Source: Cercozoa sp. M6MM
Lineage: Eukaryota > Endomyxa: Ascetosporea
Assembly (NCBI GenBank): GCA_040357565.1
Contig: JBDODJ010000188.1
Direction: 5' to 3' (one strand)
DNA: 21,819 nucleotides
Below are positions 1 through 7,621 of the stretch, piece after piece. The position numbers were made by a program, and so were the translations under genes. The stretch's first letter is position 1, and each line of letters begins with the position of its first letter. Below the pieces are notes generated by a model. The model saw nothing but the letters and a program-made list of their open reading frames with translations, was not told where the DNA came from and searched no databases.

Positions 1-1
1 G

Positions 2-2575
2 ATGGAGTGCGTGGCAACGTTGCCACTGGAGGGTCGCGTCGTCGACGCCGCCGCCCTGCCGGTTGACGCCTTCTGGAATGTCGCCGCTGCCTCGCTGTAC
101 GCACAGGGACAGGTACACACTGTCCGTATGACACTGTCCATATGGACGCATAAATGTCCAGTTCATTTGTACCGTACTCTGTCTGTTTTGTCAAGTAGCC
201 GCGTCCTCTGTTGGGCCTGCATCCGCTGGCCACGCAGCATGTGCTTGAACCGGCGCGTCTCGTCGTGCTCACTGCCACTGGTGCCGTGTGCTTTGGNNNN
301 NNNNNNNNNNNNNNNNNNNNNNNNNNNNNNNNNNNNNNNNNNNNNNNNNNNNNNNNNNNNNNNNNNNNNNNNNNNNNNNNNNNNNNNNNNNNNNNNCCGA
401 CAGGTGTGCACGAGCTGAGTCAACTGCGGCCGTTGGACGAACTGGCGCTGCTGCTGCGTCGCTACTTGGAGCAGCTGGTATGCTTTGTTGTTGTTTTCTT
501 TGTTGTTTTTTGTTTCTGTACATTCTTGTATTTGCGTGGTGTCCAGGCGGCGCCTGTCGCTGTCGATCGCTTTGTGAAACGTCATGGCAACGTCGAGGTA
601 GACGGACTTGTTGTTTACCCCCTCCCCATCTATGCCCCCGTCTTGCATAGACTTGTGCCATGCTGCTTGCACTGGCGTGCCAGGTACTTCTCTGCTGATT
701 ACCCCCCCCCCCCACCCTTTACCCCCCCCCCCAGAGTGACAACGTGGCGGCATCCACTGCAGCCTCGCTGCAGGTACCTGTTTCAACACACACACTGGCA
801 CTGTCTGTGTACAAACTATCTGTGTACAAATGGACCTGTGTACAAACTATCTGTGTACAAATGGACCTGTGTACAAATGGACCTGTGTACAAAATGGACC
901 TGTGTACAATGGACGCAGGCGCAGTACAATGCGGCACAGGATGTGCTGGGTCGCGGCGAACGTGTTGACGCACGTCTGGCCGAAGCTGTAACCTATGTTG
1001 TTTTACCCCCACCTACCTCGCACACCCCTTCCCCCCCCCCCCCCCCGCAGGCACTGCAGTTCTTCGTTGCACTCGGTGCGCTCGTACTGCCTGCTGGCTC
1101 AGGTACTACCCCCTCCCCATTTACCCTTACCCGCTACCCCACCTTAGAAGCAGGACTCGGCTCGCAACAGGCCTCGTCGGCGCGGCATCAGGCGCTCGCC
1201 TTGCTGCTGGTAGTGCCTTTACCTTCTCCTACCCCCTACCCCTTACCCCCGCCCCCTGCAGGCACGTCTGTTGCGGCCGCTGTGGCGTTGGTCGCTGTTC
1301 GAGGCGAGTCCGCGCGTATGCACGCGCTTCGATGCCGACCAGTTGCGGCAGTTGTGCGCGCCGCTGGTGCGACTGCAGAAGGTCGTGCAGCGACTGGGCG
1401 ACGCACTGTACCCCGAGGTGGTCGACACGCCCGATGGGTACAGTGTCCTGTCCTTGTGTTGTAGCCATTGGCTCGGTCCATTTTGTCCCCGGTCCATTTA
1501 CTCGATCCATTTGTACCGTCCGAGTAGTACGACCGAGAGTGAAACGCAGCAGCTGCGACTCGTGGCGCAGCGCGAACGTCTCAGGTAGCCTCGTCTTCGG
1601 GGGGCAAGGGGTGTATGAACCGTGTGCACGTGTGTGCAGTATCGAGGCTTTGCTGCGTCTGCTCGCGCGTTCAATCGAGGTATGTTTCGACCCTGTATAT
1701 ATGTATATGTATGTATATATACATGTGTATATATCCATATATATATATACGTGTATATGTTTATATGTTTATATGTGTGTTGACACAACTGGACAGGCGT
1801 GTCGCGTGATGGAAGCCTTCGCGCAATACGACGACGCAACGCGCGAGTACATCAACAAGACTATGAGGTACCTCCCCCATCCCTACCCCTACCCCATCCC
1901 TACCCCTACCCCATCCTAACGCCCTTCGCGCAGTGCGGAAGACCGCGTGCAGTTGTTGCGACTGCAGTTCTGCCACGTCGTCACTGCAGTAACTTTACCT
2001 CCACCCCTACCCTACCCTCTTTCCCCCCCCCCCCCCCCCATAGGAGGAAGGTGAGAAGTCGCTGCGACAGGCAATTTTGGGCGTGTTCCAGACGCGCGAT
2101 TTGACGGCGTCAGTCGAGGCACGTCGCCAGTTGGCGCAGCTGCACCAGGTACACTCCCAGTCTTACCCAGGCCTGTGTATATATGTATCTCTACATATGT
2201 ATGTGCACATGTGTACTTGTGTAGGTGTACATATGTACTTGCGTATTGTGTGTGTACATGTGCACATGTGTGAACAGGCCTGTCCATCCTTCCTGGGCGC
2301 GGACGATGTGCTGCTGCTGCAGGCGCGGCAGCGACTGGCCGACGCGGCGCTGCTGCGTGCCGACGACCGCCGTGCCGCTCTGTGAGTCTGCCCTACTCTG
2401 TCTGTAGGCATGTGTGCATGCATGTGTGTATGCATGTCTGCATATCTGTGTGTCTGTAAGTGTATGTATATTAATGTATACTTATTGTGTGTGTGTGGAT
2501 GCAGACAAGCCGCCTTGCGTCGCTACCTGCGTGCCGTGCAGCACAGGTACCTTTAGCACAGTCTACATATCCACA

Positions 2576-2606
<31 letters not shown>

Positions 2607-3457
2607 GTGCGTGTGTGTGTATGTACGTACGTGTGTGTAGTGGTGCACGCGTGGATTTGTTCCCGCTGGAGCGTGTGACTGGCGAGCTGCTCGACGCTGG
2701 TAGCCTTGTCCACAGGAAGGGTAAAGCGTGGGGGGTAAAGGACTGTGTTGGCGCAGAGTACTACTCGGGCGCCATGCACGTGATCCGCCGCGTGCTGCAC
2801 CAGCTGCAGCAGCAGCAGCAGCAGCAGCACGCGCGCAGCGATACCGTCATTGGCGCCGGCGATCAGTCGCACGTGGGCGCACCGTCGTCGCTCGAGTCGC
2901 GCACTGTCGGTGACACTGGCAGTGTGACACGTGTCAGTGGTGGCGGCAGTGTGACACGTGGCCACGTGGACCCCTCGGCCACTGCTCTGCTGGACGCCGG
3001 CATGTCCTTCTCTGCCTCGGCACTTAACACCACTTACGGTACGCACATTCTTTGGTTTCGTTAAGGCTGCGTCCTGTCTGTCTCTTAAGGCTGCGTTATG
3101 CTTCGTGTGCAGAGACTGACGCGTTCAACGCGCAGTTGCGACAGCTCTCGGGCGACGAACTGGCCAAGTACCAACCTTTACCCCCCCCCCCCCCCACCCA
3201 AACACACCAACACCATCTTTACGCCCCCTCCCCACCCCCTCTATACCCCCCCCCCCCCAGGTGTCAGACGCGCGCGCTGCAGCAAGTGCGTCGCGTCGTG
3301 GCTGCCGTGTGCACGCCGCCCACCGACAATGGCGGTACGGCCTTGTGTCCAGGTGGACGAGTGCATGTACGTCTGTGTGTCCATATGGACGGTACTTGTC
3401 TGGTAGAGATCGGTCTCGTCGCTGCGGCTGCTGCCTCCGACGATGATGGTGCCTGCT

Positions 3458-3511
<54 letters not shown>

Positions 3512-4586
3512 CTTCTTTTACCCCCATGTGCGTCTGTAGGCGCCACGGAGCGTGTCGAAGCGATCCGCGTCGCGCTGGCGTCGCCGTCGGTCGCCCTGCA
3601 TGCCGTACACTGTCCTGTCCATTTGTACATGTCCATGTGTACCCCATGTATGTGTCAATTTGTACCCGTATACATGTACGCAGTGCGTGTATGAGTGGTT
3701 CCTGGCACGCGACGCGTGTGCAGAGCTCTTCTCACTGCGTCCTCCCTTCCTGGTACACTCTTACCCTTGCCCCTACCCTCTTGCTCCTACCCTCTTGCAC
3801 CTACCTTTACCCCTACCCTTGTCTTTTCATTTACCCCCCCCCCCCCCCCCCTGTGGCACAGGAGAAGCACTTGCGTCTGCAGCACGCGCCGCGACACTGG
3901 AACGTGCTGGTGCAGTACTACTTGGGCACGTCGACAGTACATCCGTTGTCGGTAGGCCTAGCCTGCCCCCCCCCCCCTCTTATCTAATTGACCCCACTCC
4001 TGTGCTGCAGAAACACACGACGCAGGCGACGCCGATGGCGCAGCCGGCACATGCGGCGATGCTGCTGCGGCACATGGCGCTGCGCGACGACATGGACCTG
4101 CTGCTGCAGCAGGTGCACCGCGAGGACGACCCGTCCGACACGGTCGGCGCCACGCGACGCTTCTATGGACTCCAGCAGCGCCTGCAGCACCTGTACCTCA
4201 CTTCATTTGTACCCGTGTACATTCTGTAGCCATGAGTACATATGTCCATGTATATTAGTGCCCATGTGTACCAATGTACATTTGTAACCATGTGTATACC
4301 TGAATCTGTACGACAGGTCGCTTGCGGTGACGTGTGCGCGATCGGCTCTCCACGTGCGTGCCCGTTCTTCCGGGTACACACGTACACATGGGGTAGGGGG
4401 TAAGTAGGTAGCACATGGGTGGTACAACCGCGTAGCTCGGAGGCCACCGCTTTTGTCGACTCGCTGTCGGCTGCTGGTATGTCTCTNNNNNNNNNNNNNN
4501 NNNNNNNNNNNNNNNNNNNNNNNNNNNNNNNNNNNNNNNNNNNNNNNNNNNNNNNNNNNNNNNNNNNNNNNNNNNNNNNNNNNNNN

Positions 4587-4633
<47 letters not shown>

Positions 4634-6379
4634 TCATGTGTATTCATGTGTATTCATGTGTATTCATGTGTATTCATGTGTATTCATGTGTATTCATGTG
4701 TATTCATGTGTATTCATGTGTACTCATGTGTATGTATTGATGTACAGGTGTGTATGCATGTATATATGTGTGTACTATCTATGTGTGTACATGTTCGTAT
4801 GCGTTTATGTCAGCTCATGTTTCAGAGGACGCAGTGCACGAGACTCCGTTCGGTCGTTTGGACAAGTCCGTCCTTGTCGAGTTGGAGGACCGTCTGGTGC
4901 GTTCTTACCCTTCCTCCCTTGCCCCTTTACCCCCCCCCCCCTGCAGGCACTGGCGCGTCTGCAGTCGCACGTGGCGCAGCAGTTGCACGCGGCCCCGCTG
5001 CCGCCGGTGGCTGCGTCGGCTCAGTCCGAGGGCGAGCGCTCTGCGGTACCCCTCTGTCCCGTCCATCTGTACCAACATGAGTGTTTGTGTCCGTATGGAC
5101 ACGGTACATGGCACGGTACATATGTACACACGTGGTCAGGCACTGGCACTGGCCAGAAGGCAGCGCGACGACTTGCTGGAGCAGTTGGAGGCGCGTATCT
5201 TTGGCATTGACCGTCTGTTCGAGCTGTGCGCGCAGTACCATCTGTACACGGCCGCCCTGTCGTGCCTGTAGTGCCACCTTTGGTCCTCCTTAAGTGTAGT
5301 ACACTATCCTCTCTGTGTAGCCACTGTGCCTCGTCGAACGACACACTCAGTGCCATGGGTACACCTTCCTGTCCTACTGTGTCTCAGCCTCCTCCCCCGT
5401 CTGTACAAATGAATTACAGGCGAATCACAAGGCAGCGTCCGTACGCTGGCAGAGTCGGTACCGCACATATGGACAGGAGTACAAATGGACACTCCATGTT
5501 TACACTTGTAGGTGTACGAACGCATCTTCGGGCAGCTGCTAGAGGAAGCTGGCACCGATGGGTACGTGCTTTGACTTTCCTGCCTGTCCTGCCCCTTCCC
5601 CCGTTGGATTCTCTCTGTCCTGCTTAGTGTAACACCGGAGGCAAGATGGACACGTCTGCGTCACCTGGTACCTTACCCCTTCCCTCCCCCCGGTATACAC
5701 CGAGTGGTATATGTTTGTGTGTGCAGTTGGAAGTGCGAGTGCGCCAGTTGGCGGCGCAGTTCGCCGACTCGCCCGTCGTGTTCCCGCTTGGTATGTCTGT
5801 CCTGCCCTGGCCCTGTCCTTGTCCCTGTCCCTGTCCTTGTCCCTGTCCCTCTTTGCCTTGGCATAAGACAACCCTGGCCCTTGCTTCCTCTGTGTGCAGA
5901 GTATCTCGCACAGAAACTTGAGGAGATCAACTTCCAGCACTGCGCTCATCCGCGGTATGTCTTGTTCCAGTCTGCTGGTACTGATCACTGAGCCTGCTCT
6001 TTCCTGCTGGGCAGATCGGACTTTGCGGCGCCTTTGTTGGTCGACGTTGGCGCACCGTTGCCTGCGCTGCTGTATTCCTCTTCCACCTCTCCCTGCCTGT
6101 GCATATGGATGTCTGTGCGTGTGTATGTAGGCACGCCTACGAGACAGTGTGCGCACGTGCTCTGGCCGCACAGCCTGCCGACGGTGCCTTCTTCTTCTTA
6201 TACACAACCACACCGTGTGAATGTGAACATTATGTCTCTGCGCAGAGGTGCTGACGCCCGAGGCGATTCCGTCGGACTTTGCGCGACTCTGCGTCGAGGC
6301 CGCTGCGCGATTGCTGGAACACGCGGCTCACCAGGTACCTCGCGTACATATACGCATGCTGCACATTGCCGTGTGTGTG

Positions 6380-6414
<35 letters not shown>

Positions 6415-7018
6415 TGGACTGGCACAATGGTGTGAAATGTTGCAGGCACCGGCCAGTGACCTGGAGGACACCACAGGCGGTGGCGACAAGGTATGCAGAT
6501 CTGCGAACTGATTCGTGCTATCCTGGAGTATTTGTGTGTGTATACAGGTGCGTCAAAACGCCCTCTCCCTCGCTGACTCCATCCTGGTATTTCGGTGCAC
6601 GTGTGTTTTGGTTTATCAGCCAGTGTCGTCTGTTGACGTTCGTGTGAACGCACAGGTTCCGCTGCGTGCGGCCGGTAACCTCGACGACGAAACGCGCGCA
6701 CTCATGCTGCGCATCTCGGTGCGTTTGTTTGTCTAATGATTGTACGGGTTTGCATTGGTCTATGTCAGCAGGCGGCACGCCGTGCGCTGAGTGCCGCGTC
6801 CGATGGTGCGCCTTTATTGTTGACGGCACCGGTGGCTTCGTCTGTCAGCGTAAGTAGTATCGGTGGCAGCAACACCTCCGCTTTCGCCGCTCATGCTGGT
6901 ATCCTTGCACTTCTTGTACATATATATATATATATATATATTTTTTCCTTCATGTGGTTAGGTGAGCAACGCGCGTCACTCACGTGGTGAGCGTCTCTGC
7001 ATGTCAATACGCTTGTGA
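2..7018 (+). CDS. NUP155: Nucleoporin Nup155/Nup170 family, 5'-partial, about 44 exons
   Basis: Scaffold nucleoporin of the inner ring of the nuclear pore; the family has an N-terminal beta-propeller followed by a long alpha-solenoid. The window starts inside the propeller. Landmarks in order that match the family as I recall human NUP155: QHVLEPARLVVLTATGAV then LRPLDELALLL (end of propeller), CPSFLGADDVLLLQAR, YEWFLARDACAELF followed by PPFLEKHLRL, LEARIFGIDRLFELCAQYHL, VVFPLEYLAQKLEEIN and GAPLPALLHAYETV. I placed exon borders by GT-AG sites plus frame. About 3.29 kb of coding sequence (roughly 1,095 codons) remains after splicing, and every visible join stays in frame. The length fits the C-terminal two thirds of the family, with some insertions. 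The end is uncertain: donor 6850 (GTAAGT) gives stop TGA 7016-7018, while donor 6900 gives stop 6988-6990. Family assignment is firm; individual short exons may shift by a few bases. Confidence 0.86.
297..396. other. Assembly gap (100 N)
   Basis: Exactly 100 N, the usual placeholder for a gap of unknown size. It falls at the end of Nup155 exon 2 and must hide the splice donor of that exon and most of one intron, because the coding frame resumes at an acceptor at 403. Confidence 0.95.
803..914 (+). repeat. Minisatellite of about seven 15-16 nt units in Nup155 intron 5
   Basis: Tandem units of the form CTGTGTACAAATGGAC, alternating at first with CTGTGTACAAACTAT, then degenerating near the acceptor at 918. 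The unit contains GTACAAATGGAC, the same 12-mer (or its complement) that occurs singly in other introns of this gene. The array fills most of intron 5 (774-918). I see no coding role. Confidence 0.9.
1694..1780. repeat. TATATG-rich low-complexity tract in intron 11
   Basis: Imperfect TATATG and TATA units occupy nearly all of intron 11 (1680-1796), ending before the acceptor GGACAG at 1796. Confidence 0.85.
2169..2272. repeat. TG/TA-rich imperfect repeat in intron 14
   Basis: Purine-pyrimidine alternating sequence built from TGTATA, TGTACA and CATATG units, filling intron 14 (2149-2277). A similar TGCATG/TGTG stretch fills intron 15 (2382-2504). Confidence 0.8.
2581..2606. repeat. (AT)13 microsatellite in intron 16
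   Basis: Perfect AT dinucleotide run followed by a TG-rich stretch up to the acceptor at 2640. Likely to be length-polymorphic. Confidence 0.92.
2807..2827 (+). repeat. (CAG)7 coding for seven glutamines in Nup155 exon 18
   Basis: Seven perfect CAG codons follow the conserved EYYSGAM helix and start a non-conserved insert. Trinucleotide runs of this type often vary in length between alleles. Confidence 0.93.
3240..3260 (+). promoter_or_regulatory. C-tract splice acceptor region, example from intron 19
   Basis: The acceptor of intron 19 is preceded by an almost pure C tract after TATA, instead of the usual T-rich polypyrimidine tract. The same arrangement, mostly TTTACCCCC followed by C-only sequence and then AG, is seen in introns ending at 734, 1050, 1261, 2043, 3861 and 4946, and in introns of the M13 gene on the other strand. 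The tract is always C on the sense strand when used this way, which points to a role in splice-site recognition. Confidence 0.6.
3347..3390. repeat. Two GTCC-N4-GGAC dyads in intron 20
   Basis: GTCCAGGTGGAC at 3347-3358 and the perfect 12-base palindrome GTCCATATGGAC at 3379-3390 lie 20 nt apart in the 72-nt intron 20 (3335-3406). The same palindrome occurs at 136-147 in intron 1, and GTCCGTATGGAC at 5089-5100 in intron 29. Function unknown. Confidence 0.85.
3463..3510. repeat. (CA)24 microsatellite in intron 21
   Basis: A 48-nt perfect CA run preceded by TTTACC and followed by TTTTACCCCC inside intron 21 (3449-3539). It occupies about half of the intron. Confidence 0.95.
3617..3665 (+). repeat. 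Three related GTCCATTTGTAC elements in intron 22
   Basis: GTCCATTTGTAC (3617-3628), GTCCATGTGTAC (3631-3642) and GTCAATTTGTAC (3654-3665) are packed into the 79-nt intron 22 (3605-3683). This is the densest single occurrence of the dispersed intronic motif family. Confidence 0.85.
4487..4586. other. Assembly gap (100 N) inside intron 27
   Basis: Exactly 100 N directly followed by a long TG run, so the gap was probably caused by the simple repeat. Intron 27 (4477-4825) is the longest visible intron of the gene, but its true length is unknown for this reason. Confidence 0.95.
4587..4630. repeat. (TG)22 microsatellite in intron 27
   Basis: A TG run starting immediately after the N gap, so its true length is unknown. 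It passes directly into the decamer array. Confidence 0.93.
4631..4730. repeat. Decamer tandem array TATTCATGTG, 9 perfect copies plus 1 variant
   Basis: Nine identical TATTCATGTG units (4631-4720) and a tenth reading TACTCATGTG. There are no spacers, so this is a satellite-type array and not a CRISPR. It lies in intron 27, after the TG run. The perfect identity suggests recent expansion. Confidence 0.95.
4826..6334 (+). other. Nup155 exons 28-39: C-terminal solenoid
   Basis: Exons: 4826-4896, 4947-5045, 5140-5267, 5321-5358, 5420-5457, 5512-5561, 5628-5667, 5727-5790, 5900-5954, 6015-6071, 6131-6183, 6246-6334. Several are only 38-57 nt. Exons 28-30 spell an amphipathic helix series ending LEARIFGIDRLFELCAQYHL, as in the family's LDSELMDITKLYGEFADPF region. 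Exons 31-34 cover the HCASSNDT to VRTLAESVYERIFGQLL stretch, matching [21 protein letters not shown]. Exons 35-38 give VVFPLEYLAQKLEEIN and VDVGAPLPALLHAYETV, matching FFPLDFIVQFLEQQ and NEIGVPLPRLLEVYDQL closely. Exon 39 (DFARLCVEAAARLLEHA) matches the RFTNLCLDAVCGYL helix. Twelve consecutive in-frame joins through such small exons are strong evidence for the model. Confidence 0.84.
6371..6414. repeat. TG microsatellite in intron 39
   Basis: A GT run interrupted once by ATATAT; the final uninterrupted part is 14 units (6387-6414). It lies within intron 39 (6335-6445). Confidence 0.92.
6446..7018 (+). other. Nup155 exons 40-44 and stop codon
   Basis: Exons: 6446-6490, 6548-6586, 6656-6718, 6772-6849 (or 6772-6899), and 6962-7018 (or 6962-6990). 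The encoded tail is variable and alanine-rich and I cannot align it to the family, which is expected for the extreme C terminus. Two endings are equally in frame. A strong GTAAGT donor at 6850 gives a tail VSNARHSRGERLCMSIRL and stop TGA at 7016. A GTATCC donor at 6900, which resembles the other donors of this gene, gives EQRASLTW and stop TGA at 6988. RNA reads would settle it. The last intron carries a TA microsatellite and a T-rich tract before the TAG acceptor. Confidence 0.65.
6920..6940. repeat. TA microsatellite in the last Nup155 intron
   Basis: Perfect TA run of about ten units followed by six T, upstream of the acceptor TAG at 6959-6961. Confidence 0.92.
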
Positions 7019-7621
7019 TACCGCAATCCAATCAAAAAGCGCGAAGTCAACCGTGTCGAGTTAGGACGTGATCGGCGTCGCATCAGCCGTACAAGGATTA
7101 ACGTAATATTTCGTGCCGTTCGTGCTCGGCTGTCGCTATCGTATGGCGTGTATTGTCGCGTTATCTTTCGGTCAGTTGCGTTGGTTAGTTCGTTAAACGA
7201 TATTCGCTCGAGCTCGCGTCGGCTGTGAGCGAAGTTGGCGTTCCCTGGGCGACGGAGATGGACCGGACGGAGCTCCGCCCGTCTGCAACAGGCCGGGCCG
7301 GGATGCCCTGGCCCCGTGCTTAGCAAGCCAACTGAAGCGAAGTTGCGTTTCAAAGTACACGGTGCAGTCAGCGCCGCAGGACTGCACCGAACGGAACAGA
7401 AAATGCCAGCGCAGTGCGCACAGATCTTGAATGTGAAATGAAAGTCTAGCCGTGGCTGGAACAAATCTCGCGATGCCGGCGTGGAAGTCGCACACTTGGG
7501 TGTGCCACGGTAATAGTACTGGTAACTAAAACAGTAAGAGCGTCTACTGGCAGGCACTGGTACAGTAGGCGTAAAGGTGAGTCCAGGGGCAAGTTTTACT
7601 TGGCCATGACCTGAGTCAAGC
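7019..7621. other. Convergent intergenic region between Nup155 and the polycystin-1-like gene
   Basis: Both flanking genes end here, so about 600 nt must hold two 3' ends. A 218-codon open frame on the minus strand (7632-6976, non-ATG start) and a 68-codon frame on the plus strand (7235-7441) cross it. Neither resembles a known family, neither has hydrophobic segments, and neither continues the upstream gene in frame, so I do not call them genes. A small inverted repeat CTACTG...CAGTAG lies near 7541-7570. I see no RNA gene and no clear polyadenylation signal. Confidence 0.6.

Larger units (their letters stand above)
2..1209 (+). other. Nup155 exons 1-8: end of the beta-propeller and start of the solenoid
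   Basis: Exons: 2-112, 199 to at least 296 (runs into the gap), 404-477, 547-597, 735-773, 919-987, 1051-1102, 1148-1209. Exon 2 carries the conserved propeller strand QHVLEPARLVVLTATGAV. After the gap, exon 3 gives VHELSQLRPLDELALLLRR, the family's KLRPVDQLRHLL segment. Exon 4 (VDRFVKRHG) corresponds to the family's IERFFKLHQ helix, and exon 7 (ALQFFVALG) to the RAFFRYGG region. Frame 2 was chosen for exon 1 because it joins exon 2 without a stop. Exon 2 and exon 3 must be separated by an intron hidden in the N run. Introns 4, 6, 7 and 8 end in C-rich tracts; intron 5 is a minisatellite. Confidence 0.8.
1262..3038 (+). other. Nup155 exons 9-18: N-terminal solenoid and glutamine-rich insert
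   Basis: Exons: 1262-1437, 1528-1584, 1640-1679, 1797-1867, 1934-1988, 2044-2148, 2278-2381, 2505-2546, 2641-2699, 2757-3038. Exon 9 (LRQLCAPLVRLQKVVQRLG) corresponds to the family helix around LQELKGLQEFL. Exons 11-13 match the region SIQQLVRKSYQALALWKLL to LTFKDLV in position and helical pattern. Exons 15-16 (CPSFLGADDVLLLQAR, then the DRRAAL and LRRYLRAVQ helices) match the CPLLYSTDDAICSKA segment and the following KERMLRESLKEYQ helix. Exon 18 (282 nt) is the largest: it begins with the conserved EYYSGAMHVIRRVL helix, then becomes a glutamine run and a serine/glycine/threonine-rich linker that I do not match to the family. Introns here are 45-130 nt. Confidence 0.8.
3113..4476 (+). other. 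Nup155 exons 19-27: central solenoid
   Basis: Exons: 3113-3167, 3261-3334, 3407-3448, 3540-3604, 3684-3752, 3862-3951, 4011-4192, 4317-4373, 4436-4476. This is the best-conserved stretch: exon 23 reads YEWFLARDACAELFSLRPPF, against the family's [20 protein letters not shown], and exon 24 continues EKHLRLQHAPRHWNVLVQYY against [25 protein letters not shown]. Exon 25 is the helical repeat containing AAMLLRHMALRDDMDLLLQQ. Exons 26-27 (LSLAVTCARSALHVRA, then SEATAFVDSLSAAG) match the IARAILSAKS to IAADGE region. Exon 21 is a short alanine and aspartate-rich piece and is the least certain exon of the set. Confidence 0.82.

Noticed and set aside
1868-1918. CCCTACCCC repeats as an interstitial telomere
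   Set aside because: The repeats are short, irregular, lie within intron 12 between two in-frame exons, and belong to the general C-tract style of these introns.
4631-4730. Decamer array as a CRISPR-like array
   Set aside because: The units are 10 bp with no spacers, in an intron of a eukaryotic gene.
4587-4740. Reading frames rich in Cys-Val or Thr-His across TG/CA runs (also near 3463-3510 and 6371-6414)
   Set aside because: They are translations of dinucleotide microsatellites inside introns.
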